Shown here: piece by piece, positions 1 to 9,247 of the stretch
Numbering within the stretch: the first letter of the stretch is position 1
How the letters are laid out: every line of letters starts with the position of its first letter
DNA from: Deltaproteobacteria bacterium
Lineage (GTDB): Bacteria; Myxococcota; XYA12-FULL-58-9
Length of the DNA stretch: 64,000 bases
Assembly: GCA_016218825.1 (NCBI GenBank)
Contig: JACRCV010000013.1
Span: 40,547 to 104,546, forward strand
Direction of reading: 5' to 3'
Position numbers and translations under genes: made by a program
The notes under the pieces: generated by a model
The model's database searches: none
What the model saw: the letters and a program-made list of their open reading frames with translations, nothing else
Told to the model about the DNA's origin: nothing

Positions 1-1
1 C

Positions 2-2773
2 ATCACCGGTCTCGCGCAGCCGGGCACGCGGCGGATCTGGACCGCGATCGAGACCGCCTTCGTGCAGCTCAACGCCCGGGCGATGGCCGGGCTCAAGGGG
101 CGCAAGCCGGCGGCGGGCGCCTCGGAGCCCGACTACGACGGCAGCGCGACCTACGGCGGTGGACCGGCTTCCTGGACCAACCTCGCGGGTCACGAGCTCT
201 TCGACTTCGACGGGATCAGCTCCGACCGCGTGCTGCAGAGCATGCTGGGAGACTGCTACCTGCTCTCGGCGCTCGCGGCCGTGGCCCTCAAGGATCCCAA
301 GGCGATCGAGAACATGATCAAGTACAACGCCGAGAGCGGCCAGTACGAGGTCAGCTTCTACGCGGTCGAGCCGGCCCCCGGTGGCGAGCAGGGTGAGCTG
401 GAGCTCGTGAAGCCGCTCAAGAAGGTGACCATCGAGGTCGACCCTTCCGTGCTCGTGGACGAGGACGGCAAAGCCGTGGGCGCCGCCGTGATCGACGCCG
501 ACGGTGACGGTTTGCAGGCGATCGGCATCAACCTGATCGAGAAGGCGTTCGCGCTCTACAACGACCAGTTGCGCGCCAAGTACCCAGGAATGCTGATGTT
601 CGGCCTCGGCGAAGGCAGCGGCTACAACGGCATCAACGTCGGCTATCCCGACATGGCGCTGCTCGCGATCACCGGCAAGGCCACGAGCTGGGATCTGGTG
701 CCGGCGACCGCGATCGACCTGTGGGACACGCTGTCGGCCGCGAACACCGGCGAGCCGGTGATGCTCGGCGCCAAGAACGACGTCGACCTCGCGGCGACCG
801 GGATCGTCCCCGGCCACGCCTACACGGTGCTCGGCACCTGCGAGGTGGACGGCGTCCTGTACGTCTGCCTGCGCAACCCGTGGGGGGCCGTAGAGCCCGG
901 GTCCGAGGACGGCGCCAACGGCGACAACGACGGCATCTTCATGGTGAGGAAAGACGACCTCGAGAGCCACTTCGCCGCGGTCTACTTCCAGGCCACGGCG
1001 CCGGCGAAGGGCGCCACCGCCCAGATCGGCGACTACTCCAACATCGGCGCGGCGCTGCAGACCTACGTCGCGATCGCCGCCGCGCAGGGCCAGGACGCCG
1101 CCAGCACGACCGCCGCGCTCGCGCCGAACGGCGCCCCTGCCGGGTTCAAGGTCAGCTATGACGTCAACGCATTGGTCGAGGCGGTGCTGCGCGAATCCTA
1201 CATGCAGACCACCTACGACCTCGCCTACCAGGCCGAGAAGGTCCGCTTCTACAACGACATGAAGAAGGCGATCCGCGAGCAGCTCTCGGTCTACAACAGG
1301 ATCGCCGCGGACCTCGCCGGGGTCGCCGACGAGGACGCCGGCACGACCAACCTCGCCGGCGTCAACACCGCGCCCCCCGAAGAGCCCGACGGCGCCGCAC
1401 CGGCGACCGGCAGCGGAACCGACGACACCGACCCGACGAACTCGGGTGGCACAGCGGCGCTGACGCCGTCCGACCCGGAGTTCTACGTCGAGTCGACCAC
1501 CGACCGGGCGCAGAACTACCCGGCAAAGCACGTCGCGGTGACCGAGTTCACCACCCTCTTCGGCGAGGAAGACTCGCACACCCTGACGAAGATGGAGGAC
1601 TACCTGAAGGACCCGGCGGCCCAGACGCGCCTGCTCGCCGTGCTGCCGTACATGACCGCAGACGAGGTGCAGCACCTCATCAAGAGCCTGGGCGGCGGCG
1701 ACATGATCGTCCTGCCCGAGCTGCAGCCGCTGTTGACCAAGATCGCTGCGGCCCTCACCCCGGGCCAGTTCCTCGACTTCGCGATGAAGTACGGGCTCCC
1801 GGGCGGGCAGTTCAAGGACGCCTTCGAGGCCCGCCAGAGCTCGGTCATCGCCGCGGCGGAGGTCGCAACCGGCGAGTCGCTGGAGAACAAAGACATCAAA
1901 GACGTCCGCAACGCGTGGTTCGATCACGTCGGTAGCCAGAAGCTCGCCGCCGCCGACAGCCCCGAGGAGTTCCTGGACCTGGCGATGGACGGGGTCGACG
2001 GCGCGATGGCGAAGCTGCTCGAAGCGGCGCCCGACCTCGGGAGCGAAGAGCTCATCGCGTTGTTCACCCGGCTCTCGGAGGGCAGCTCGTCGGTGAGCAA
2101 GAAGACGCTCGCGGTCGAGCTCACGAACGTGCTCGCACCGCGGCAACTGGTGAGCATCTACGACGCGATCATCAAGCTCACGTGGCCGCAGCCCCTATTC
2201 GGCGGCTACGGCGCGCACAAGAAGAACACCGTCCAGAACGCGCTCGAGAACGTCCTGGCCGGTGCGGTCAAGTCGCTGGAAGCGGAAACCGGCAAGGTCT
2301 TCATCGGCATGGGCGCGACCGCGATCGACGCCGAAATCAAGAAGTACGACGCCGACAAGGTCGCCGCGGCGGCCGCGGCCGCCGAAGCCGCCGCGGCAGC
2401 AGCAGCAGCAGCCAGCGCCGCGCCCGACGGCGACCTCGCCACCGCGAGCGGCGCCGACACCGCGGCCGGGGCGATCGGGGCCCCGGTGCTCGACATGGAC
2501 CCCGACGACGGCAGCGTCGACGCGATCAAGCTCATCGACGAGCCGCCGTTCATCGTCGCCAGCGGCGAGAAGCTCGACACCAAGGCGAAGCTGGACGCGG
2601 CCATCAAAGAGCTGGAGCAGCAGCTCAACAGCGTCGGCGATGACGCTCAGCTCGCCAACGTCGATCTGCAGAACGTGCTACAAAAGCAGCAGCAGACGAT
2701 GCAGCTACTCTCGACCATCAGCAAGATGCTTCACGACACGGCGCTCGCGGTCATCCGCAAGATCGGCGGCTAA
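2..2773 (+). CDS. Calpain-like cysteine protease, 5' end outside window
   Basis: The reading frame is open from base 2, and its first residues already align with residues about 200 onward of the neighbour at 2951, so the start lies upstream. The calpain (C2) triad is complete: Cys in LGDCYLLSALAA (codon 254), His in GHAYTVLG (codon 815) and Asn in LRNPWG (codon 875). A linker follows, then a helical module starting near DPEFYVESTTDRAQNYPAKH, a second module around FEARQSSVIAAAEVATGESL, an Ala-rich linker (about 2360-2420), and a conserved C-terminal cassette ending in HDTALAVIRKIGG. No membrane segment is visible in the part seen. The role is presumably intracellular or secreted proteolysis; the substrate is unknown. 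It forms a tandem paralogue pair with the next gene. Confidence 0.85.
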   Translation: MTGLAQPGTRRIWTAIETAFVQLNARAMAGLKGRKPAAGASEPDYDGSATYGGGPASWTNLAGHELFDFDGISSDRVLQSMLGDCYLLSALAAVALKDPKAIENMIKYNAESGQYEVSFYAVEPAPGGEQGELELVKPLKKVTIEVDPSVLVDEDGKAVGAAVIDADGDGLQAIGINLIEKAFALYNDQLRAKYPGMLMFGLGEGSGYNGINVGYPDMALLAITGKATSWDLVPATAIDLWDTLSAANTGEPVMLGAKNDVDLAATGIVPGHAYTVLGTCEVDGVLYVCLRNPWGAVEPGSEDGANGDNDGIFMVRKDDLESHFAAVYFQATAPAKGATAQIGDYSNIGAALQTYVAIAAAQGQDAASTTAALAPNGAPAGFKVSYDVNALVEAVLRESYMQTTYDLAYQAEKVRFYNDMKKAIREQLSVYNRIAADLAGVADEDAGTTNLAGVNTAPPEEPDGAAPATGSGTDDTDPTNSGGTAALTPSDPEFYVESTTDRAQNYPAKHVAVTEFTTLFGEEDSHTLTKMEDYLKDPAAQTRLLAVLPYMTADEVQHLIKSLGGGDMIVLPELQPLLTKIAAALTPGQFLDFAMKYGLPGGQFKDAFEARQSSVIAAAEVATGESLENKDIKDVRNAWFDHVGSQKLAAADSPEEFLDLAMDGVDGAMAKLLEAAPDLGSEELIALFTRLSEGSSSVSKKTLAVELTNVLAPRQLVSIYDAIIKLTWPQPLFGGYGAHKKNTVQNALENVLAGAVKSLEAETGKVFIGMGATAIDAEIKKYDADKVAAAAAAAEAAAAAAAAASAAPDGDLATASGADTAAGAIGAPVLDMDPDDGSVDAIKLIDEPPFIVASGEKLDTKAKLDAAIKELEQQLNSVGDDAQLANVDLQNVLQKQQQTMQLLSTISKMLHDTALAVIRKIGG

Positions 2774-2950
2774 CTTCGTCAACCAAGAGGTCTCCGCTCG
2801 TTGTATGAACCTGTACTTCCCCGCCCACGTCCCCCGCTCGGGGGGCCTACATAGGTCCTTGACCCAGAGCGCCGGAGCGCGGCGCCAATCCCCGAAACAT
2901 CGGCTCGGCTTGCGGTCGACAGCGACCGCGGCGCCCGAGGAGGAGCTACG

Positions 2951-5900
2951 ATGAGCAACATCTCTGGACCAGGCTCGACGCGCCCCGGCAGAACGCCCGC
3001 AACTCCGGCGACCGCGAGACCGGCGGCGCCACCCGCCGCGACGACGCGCCCGGGCGCACCGACGGTCGGCCTGCAGAAGGCGCCGGCGCGCGCACCGACC
3101 GGTGTCGTGGGGCAGACGCCCACGGACGGAATTACCGTTGAAAAACGCTCCACTGCAGCCAAAGAGGCGGCGCCGGCCGCGACGTCCAAGGCGATCGGCG
3201 CGGTGCAGATCGGCGGCCAGGAGACGGTGCCTCAGCTCGGCGCTCTGGTCGCCAAGGCCGGCGCGGTCACCGGCGCCGCGGTGGCCGAGCGCGGCGACGT
3301 CGACATCAACCTCCTCGGCGGGGGCCTGTTCAGCCTGAGCCCGAGCTCGATGGCGTCGATCGGCCGCGGGCTTGCCCACATCTTCAAGACCGGCGACGTC
3401 GACGCCCAGCGCCGCGCCGGGCTGCTCTTGCGCGCGGTCGCCGACGCCGCGAAGGTGGAGCTGCACGGCGTGAAGCCCCCGAGGAAGCAGGGCGAGATCC
3501 CGGCGCCCGCGGCGCGCGCCGCGACGCTCGACAGCCTCGAGAACCTGGTGTCGCCGCGGACCGCGAAGATCTGGACGGGCATCGAGGCGGCGTTCGTGGA
3601 GCTGAACGCGCGCACGTTGAGCTCGCTCAAAGGCCGGAAGCCGGCGGCGGGCGCCGTGAACCCCGACTACGACGGCACCGCGGCGTACGGTGGTGGCCCG
3701 GCGAGCTGGATTTCGGTCGCCGGCTACGAGCTCTGGGACTTCGACGGCATCAACGCCGACCGCGTGCTGCAGAACTCGCTCGGCGACTGCTTCTTGCTGT
3801 CGGCGCTGGCCGCGGTGGCGCTCAAGGATCCGCAGGCGATCGAGAAGATGGTGGCGTACAACGCCGCGAAGGGCGTCTACGAGGTCAGCTTCTACGCGGT
3901 CGCGCCGTTGCCCGGCGGCGAGCAGGGTGAGCTGCAGCTGGTGCAGCCGCTCGAGAAGGTGATCATCGAGGTCGATCCGTCGGTGCTCGTCGACGCGACC
4001 GGACAGTCGGTCGGCGCCGGCGTGATCGACGCCGATCAGGACGGGCTGCCCGCGATCGGCATCAACCTGATCGAGAAGGCGTTTGCGATCTACAACGACC
4101 AGCTGCGCGCCCAATACCCGGGCCAGGCGATGTTCGGGCTCGGCGCCGGCGGCGGCTACAACGGCATCAACACCGGCTATCCGGACATGGCGTTGTTGGC
4201 GCTCACCGGCAAGGCGACGAGCTGGGACCTGGTGCCGGCGACCGCGGTCGATCTGTGGGACACGATGTCGGCCGCCAACACCGGCGAGGCGGTGATCCTC
4301 GGCGCCAAGGCCGATCTCGACATGAGCGCCACGGGCATCGTCCCGGGCCACGCCTACACCGTGCTCGGCACGTGCGTGGTGGACGGGGTGGAGTACGTCT
4401 GCCTGCGCAACCCCTGGGGCGAGGTGGAGCCCAAGAGCGCGGCCGGCACCGTCGGCGCCAACGGCGCCAACGACGGCGTCTTCCTGCTGCCGAAGAGTGA
4501 GATCGACAAGTACTTCTCCGCGGTCTACTTCGACGCCGACGCCCCGGGCATCGGCGCCAGCGCCCAGCTCGGGGAGTACACCAACGTCGGCGCGGCGCTG
4601 CAGACCTACGTCGCGATCGCCTCGACGCACGGCGCCGACGTCGGCCAGCTCGACGGCAAAGCCGCCGGCGCGCTGTTCGGCGGCTTCTCCGGCGGCGCGG
4701 GCTCCAACATCCATTACGACCCGAACGCCATCGTCCAGGCGGTCCTGCGCGAGTCGTACATGCAGACCACCTACGACCTGGCGTACCAGGCGGAGAAGGT
4801 CCGCTACTACAATGAGGTGAAGAAGGCGATCCGCGAGCAGCTCTCGGCCTTCAACAAGATCAACGCGAGCCTCGCCGGCATCTCCGACGACGAAGCGGGG
4901 AACTACGACCTGGCCGGCAACGCCGTCGCCGGGGAGGATGGCCTCGACGGGATCGGCGGCTTGGGCTCGGGCGCCGCCAAGAACAACTTCCTGATCACCT
5001 CGGCCGAGGATCGGCTCGCGAACTACCCGGCGCAGCACCAGAAGATCGCGGCGTTCGAGCCGTACCTGCAAGGCACGGCGTCGCAGTCGCTGTCGGCGTA
5101 CCTGCTCGGCGACGAGAACGCCTCGGCGAGCCGCATCAGCCAGCTGGTCGCGGTCATTCCCTTCATGACCCCCGACGAGCTCAAGAAGCTCTTCGATCAG
5201 CTCGGCCAGAACCTCAGCCTGGCGCCGACCGACGCCAAGTACACCGCGCTCGTCAACAAGCTCGTCGGCGCGATGACCAAGGCGCAGTTCTTCGCGGTGA
5301 CCGGCGGCCAGACCGCCGCCGACGCCATCCAGGCACAGCAGGCGAACAAGCCGACGCAGGCGGCCGGCAAGCCCGGCGCGGCGAGCGGCCAGCCGACGAC
5401 CAGCGGCACGAAGCCCGCCCAGGGCGCCGGCAAGCCCCCCGACGCCAGCCAGAAACAGGCGGTGGCAGGCTGGCCCAGCTGCTACAACGACTGCGTCAGC
5501 TGCATCACGCAGGAGCACGTGGAGAACGCCGTAAGTGTCGTGGCCAACACCGGTCCGAGCGTCACCTACAACGGCTACACCGTTACCGGGAGCGCGGTGG
5601 GCCTCACCGCCAGCAATGGCGAGACTTCCCTGTTGTTGACCTCGCTTGGAGGCGCCATTGACGTGACCCAGCCGCCGGCCCACCCGGAGGGCGGGCCGAC
5701 CGGCCCGTCCATCGTCTCCGAGGCGCTGTTCGCGCGCGCCGCGACCGAGAAGGCGTGGCTCGAGACCGAGCTCGGCGTGTCGTTCGCCGGCAAGACCTGG
5801 GGCGAGGTCGTCACCGCGTACTACGAGTGGCGCGCGACCTCGGACACTGCGACGCCCAACACGACCGGCAACGTGGGGGGCGCGACCGGCGGCGGCCCGC

Positions 5901-7165
5901 TCGGCAACCCGAACTTCTACATCGCGAGCGCCGAGGAGCGGATCAGCGACTACCCCGCCAAGCACACCCAGCTCGCGGCGCTCAAGCCGTACCTCGAGGG
6001 CACGAGCGCCAAGACCCTGAGCGCGGTGCTCGTCGAGGAGGCGGCCGCCAACTCCAGCGCCACCCTCAACAAGATCGTCGCGCTGGTGCCCTACATGACC
6101 AAGGACGAGCTCGCGAAGCTCGTCGGCGCGGTGATGAAAGACGTCGACCCGGCCCACGCGGCCGAGTGGTGCGAGGCCATCGTCGAGGCGATGACGCCGC
6201 GCCAATACCTCGAGGCCGGGCCATTGATGACCGCCATCGCCGCCGTGGTGTCGCCGAGCTACCACGCCAAGTTCGACGACGCCTTCAACGCCCGCAAGGC
6301 GGAGATCGTCGCGCAGGCGGAGATCGCGACCGGCAAGTCGCTTTCGGGCAAGACCCTCGAGCAGGTCAAGACCGCCTGGATCGAGGCCTACGACAAGAAG
6401 GAGCTCGCGAGCGCCGCGGACGGCGCCGATCTCCTGGCGCTCGCCCTCAAGGGCACCGCCGGCGCCAAGGACAAGCTCCTCGCGGCCATTCCGGGGCTCA
6501 GCCCCGAAGAGGTCTTGGCGATGTTCACCGCCGCCTGCAAGGATCCGCTCGTCGCGAAGAACGCCAACCTGATGATGGACGTCCTCAGGGCGCTGTCACC
6601 CCGACAGCTCGTGGAAGCCTTTGACGCCATCCACGCGCTGCCGTGGGGTGAGGCGACGGCGACCCGGAAGGCCATCGAAACGGCGTACACCGTCGCGGTC
6701 GACGCGCTCGAGGCCGAGACCGGCAAGAGCCTCGACGGCAAGACCGCGAGCGCGATCCTCGCCGAGGTCGGCAAGGCCAGCACCGGCTCCGGAGACCCGA
6801 CCGCGGCCGGCGACACCACGACGGCGACCGAGCCGCCGGCGGGCGGCTCGCCGACCAGCACCGCACCGGCAACCCCGGCGATCGACACCGACGCCTCGGA
6901 CGGCAGCGTCGACGCGGTGGCGCTCACCGACGCACCGCCGTTCATCGCCGCGACCGGCGAGAAGATCCGCACCAAGGCGCAGCTCGAAGCAGCGATCAAG
7001 GAGCTGGAAGAACAGCTGAACAGCGTCGGCGACGACGCCCAGCTCGCCAACGTCGATTTGCAGAACACCCTGCAGAAGCAGCAACAGACCCTGCAGATGA
7101 TGTCGAACATCAGCAAGATGCTGCACGACACCGCCCTCGCCATCATCCGCAAGATCGGCGGTTAG
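2951..7165 (+). CDS. Calpain-like cysteine protease, full-length paralogue (1404 aa)
   Basis: ATG is preceded by a strong GAGGAGG ribosome site. The N-terminus (about 1-45) is Pro/Ala/Thr-rich and disordered, followed by a helical region and a calpain-type catalytic domain with Cys280 (LGDCFLLSALAA), His467 (GHAYTVLG) and Asn487 (LRNPWG). The Cys-His and His-Asn spacings (187 and 20) are identical in the upstream paralogue. Compared with that paralogue, the YPAxH helical module occurs twice (NNFLITSAEDRLANYPAQH; NPNFYIASAEERISDYPAKH), with a Cys-containing insert (CYNDCVSCITQEH) between them. The C-terminal 85 residues are almost identical in both. There is no classical signal peptide. The 177-bp gap upstream holds only a small C/G stem (2831-2845) and no obvious terminator. 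The pair looks like a local duplication that diverged by module gain or loss. Confidence 0.85.
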   Translation: MSNISGPGSTRPGRTPATPATARPAAPPAATTRPGAPTVGLQKAPARAPTGVVGQTPTDGITVEKRSTAAKEAAPAATSKAIGAVQIGGQETVPQLGALVAKAGAVTGAAVAERGDVDINLLGGGLFSLSPSSMASIGRGLAHIFKTGDVDAQRRAGLLLRAVADAAKVELHGVKPPRKQGEIPAPAARAATLDSLENLVSPRTAKIWTGIEAAFVELNARTLSSLKGRKPAAGAVNPDYDGTAAYGGGPASWISVAGYELWDFDGINADRVLQNSLGDCFLLSALAAVALKDPQAIEKMVAYNAAKGVYEVSFYAVAPLPGGEQGELQLVQPLEKVIIEVDPSVLVDATGQSVGAGVIDADQDGLPAIGINLIEKAFAIYNDQLRAQYPGQAMFGLGAGGGYNGINTGYPDMALLALTGKATSWDLVPATAVDLWDTMSAANTGEAVILGAKADLDMSATGIVPGHAYTVLGTCVVDGVEYVCLRNPWGEVEPKSAAGTVGANGANDGVFLLPKSEIDKYFSAVYFDADAPGIGASAQLGEYTNVGAALQTYVAIASTHGADVGQLDGKAAGALFGGFSGGAGSNIHYDPNAIVQAVLRESYMQTTYDLAYQAEKVRYYNEVKKAIREQLSAFNKINASLAGISDDEAGNYDLAGNAVAGEDGLDGIGGLGSGAAKNNFLITSAEDRLANYPAQHQKIAAFEPYLQGTASQSLSAYLLGDENASASRISQLVAVIPFMTPDELKKLFDQLGQNLSLAPTDAKYTALVNKLVGAMTKAQFFAVTGGQTAADAIQAQQANKPTQAAGKPGAASGQPTTSGTKPAQGAGKPPDASQKQAVAGWPSCYNDCVSCITQEHVENAVSVVANTGPSVTYNGYTVTGSAVGLTASNGETSLLLTSLGGAIDVTQPPAHPEGGPTGPSIVSEALFARAATEKAWLETELGVSFAGKTWGEVVTAYYEWRATSDTATPNTTGNVGGATGGGPLGNPNFYIASAEERISDYPAKHTQLAALKPYLEGTSAKTLSAVLVEEAAANSSATLNKIVALVPYMTKDELAKLVGAVMKDVDPAHAAEWCEAIVEAMTPRQYLEAGPLMTAIAAVVSPSYHAKFDDAFNARKAEIVAQAEIATGKSLSGKTLEQVKTAWIEAYDKKELASAADGADLLALALKGTAGAKDKLLAAIPGLSPEEVLAMFTAACKDPLVAKNANLMMDVLRALSPRQLVEAFDAIHALPWGEATATRKAIETAYTVAVDALEAETGKSLDGKTASAILAEVGKASTGSGDPTAAGDTTTATEPPAGGSPTSTAPATPAIDTDASDGSVDAVALTDAPPFIAATGEKIRTKAQLEAAIKELEEQLNSVGDDAQLANVDLQNTLQKQQQTLQMMSNISKMLHDTALAIIRKIGG

Positions 7166-7249
7166 GGCTGCAGCCTGCTAGACTCGAGGTTGGTGTTGGC
7201 GAACCGGCGCCAAAGGTCTTCGGCACGAAGACAGGCAACGGAGGCGTGG

Positions 7250-9166
7250 ATGACCCGATGGACGTGGACGCTGTGCGCGGCGCTGTCGTCGAGCTCGGCC
7301 TGTGTCGGCGGCGGCGAGGCGGGGAGTGGCGGCGGCGCGGACGGCTGCGGCACTGGGCCGGCGTGCGAGGCCGGCAAGACCTGCGTCGACGGCACCTGTC
7401 GCCAGCCGTGCACCGCGGACTCGAGCTGCATCAAGGCCGAGAGCTGCACCGCCGACCAGTACTGCGCCAAGGTGAACAACGACTGCAGCGCCGACAGCGA
7501 CTGCCAATCGCTGGTGGTCTGTCGCAGCGCCTACTGTGAGGGCGGCACCTGTCATCAAACGCCGATCTGGCCGGAGGGCGCGGCCACCGCCCAGCCGGTG
7601 TGTCCCCTCCCCGGCGAGGACCTCGACCACGACCGCGAGCGCGACGCCGACGAGACCTGGGGCGGCCTGTGCACCCACGACGGCCTGTGCGTCGCGTGCC
7701 TCACCGACAACGACTGCACTCCGCCCCACTGCGAGTGCGCCGACGCCGAGTGCACCGCGAAGCGCTGCAGCCAGCTGCAGTGCAACTGCGAGTACAACGC
7801 CACCGGCGGCGCGAGCTGCAGCGGTGCGATCGCGCGCGGCTTCGACGACGCCGAGGACGGCTGCGGCCCGACCTCGAGCTGCAACGGGCTCGGCGCCTGC
7901 AACTCGGCGAACGGCGTCTTGTGCCTGTTGAACGACGAGTGCGAGACCCGGCGGTGCGAATGCTCGGACCCGACGTGCTCGGCGAAGCGCTGCAGCGCGG
8001 CGCACTGCGTGTGCGGCTTCAACCTCGACGGCGACGCCACCTGTGACGGCAACATCGGTGACGGCTACGACGACGCCAACGACGCCTGCGGCTCGACGCT
8101 CACCTGCAGCGGCGGCGGCAGCTGCAACCTGCCGAACGGCACCGTCTGCCAGATCGACGCCGCCTACCTGTGCGAGAGCAACCTCTGCGAGTGCCAGGGG
8201 GTCGGCTGCGCGACCTCGGCGTGCAGCGACCGGCCGTGCCCGTGCCAATACACCAACGACGGAGTCGGTACGTGTGATGGCCCGATCACCGACGGCCTCG
8301 ACGACGCCGCCGACCGCTGCGGTGCGTTGACCTGTGACGGCGCCGGCCACTGCCACCTTCCGAACAACGTCACCTGCACCGACGACAGCCAGTGCGAGAG
8401 CCAGCACTGCGAGTGCGCCGGCCCCGACTGCTCGACGAAGACGTGCAGCAACGCCCCTTGCGGCTGCAAGTACAACCTGGACGGCAACGACAGCTGCGAC
8501 GGCAACGTCGCCGACGGCAAAGACGACGCCCACGACTCCTGCGGCTTGCTCACCTGCAACGGCCAGGGGGCGTGCAACATGCCGAACGGCGAGACCTGCA
8601 CCGTCGCCTTGGCCAATCTGTGCGAGAGCAACCGCTGCGAGTGCGGCGACTCAACCTGCACCGCGAAGTACTGCAGCGCCGCGACCCCGGCGGCCTGCAA
8701 GTGCAAGTTCAACGCGGACGGCGACGCCACCTGCGAGGGGGTGGTCGACAGGAAAGTGGACGATGCTTACAACGCGTGCGGCAGCGCATCGTGCGATAGC
8801 AACGGTGGTTGCTTGCTCGGGATCGGCGTCGATTGCACCGCCGATACGAGCTGCGACTCCGGGTTTTGCGAGTGCACGAGCGCGGCGTGCGTGACCCGGG
8901 TCTGCAGCCCCGAATCCTGCGTCTGCCTCGCCAACAGCGGTCCAGGTCTGACCTGCGGATCTGCCCCGGTCGCCGCCATTCCGAAGTACAACCCTGACCC
9001 GGAAGACTGTGATGGTCCCGGCGCCTGCAACGGCAGCGGCGTGTGCCTGAAGGCCAACGACCAAAGATGCACGGTGAGCGCAGAGTGCGCCAGCGACTGC
9101 TGCCAATACCGCTACGTCGGTGGTTGGGGCAATTGGTGTACCACCAGCACGTCCAGCTGCCTCTGA
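7250..9166 (+). CDS. Cys-rich repeat lipoprotein
   Basis: The start is placed at ATG 7250 (GGAGG just upstream), which gives a clean lipoprotein signal: MTRWTWTLCAALSSSSAC with a lipobox ending at the Cys. A Gly-rich linker and a Cys-rich region (CxxGKTCVDGTC type) follow. Then come six repeats of about 65-75 residues with the pattern CESxxCEC....C..K.CS...C.C.YN.DG...CDG...DG.DDA.D.CG..LTCNG.G.CN.PNG. The Cys content implies many disulfides and an extracytoplasmic location, probably on the outer membrane. Similar Cys-rich repeat lipoproteins are common in myxobacteria and have no settled function; adhesion or matrix contact is a guess. The gene lies 84 bp after the calpain pair on the same strand. 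Confidence 0.75.
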   Translation: MTRWTWTLCAALSSSSACVGGGEAGSGGGADGCGTGPACEAGKTCVDGTCRQPCTADSSCIKAESCTADQYCAKVNNDCSADSDCQSLVVCRSAYCEGGTCHQTPIWPEGAATAQPVCPLPGEDLDHDRERDADETWGGLCTHDGLCVACLTDNDCTPPHCECADAECTAKRCSQLQCNCEYNATGGASCSGAIARGFDDAEDGCGPTSSCNGLGACNSANGVLCLLNDECETRRCECSDPTCSAKRCSAAHCVCGFNLDGDATCDGNIGDGYDDANDACGSTLTCSGGGSCNLPNGTVCQIDAAYLCESNLCECQGVGCATSACSDRPCPCQYTNDGVGTCDGPITDGLDDAADRCGALTCDGAGHCHLPNNVTCTDDSQCESQHCECAGPDCSTKTCSNAPCGCKYNLDGNDSCDGNVADGKDDAHDSCGLLTCNGQGACNMPNGETCTVALANLCESNRCECGDSTCTAKYCSAATPAACKCKFNADGDATCEGVVDRKVDDAYNACGSASCDSNGGCLLGIGVDCTADTSCDSGFCECTSAACVTRVCSPESCVCLANSGPGLTCGSAPVAAIPKYNPDPEDCDGPGACNGSGVCLKANDQRCTVSAECASDCCQYRYVGGWGNWCTTSTSSCL

Positions 9167-9247
9167 TACCGGCCGATTATCGTCCGCGTCGCTGGCCGCG
9201 TGCCACGCCTCTTGACGTCCCGCCGCTGAGCGTCGAGAGTCGCCGCC

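Noticed and set aside
2360..2420. GC-rich triplet repeats (GCC/GCA) that look like a microsatellite
   Set aside because: They encode an Ala-rich linker in frame between two domains of the calpain; a different linker is present in the paralogue.
2831..2845. CCCCC/GGGGG stem between the calpain genes as a terminator
   Set aside because: Only a 5-bp stem and no T tract; too weak to call.
2705..6265. Very long minus-strand ORF (1186 codons) across the calpain gene
   Set aside because: Arg/Gly/Ala-rich antisense frame with no recognisable domain; the plus strand encodes a clear calpain. Stop codons are rare in any frame at this GC content.
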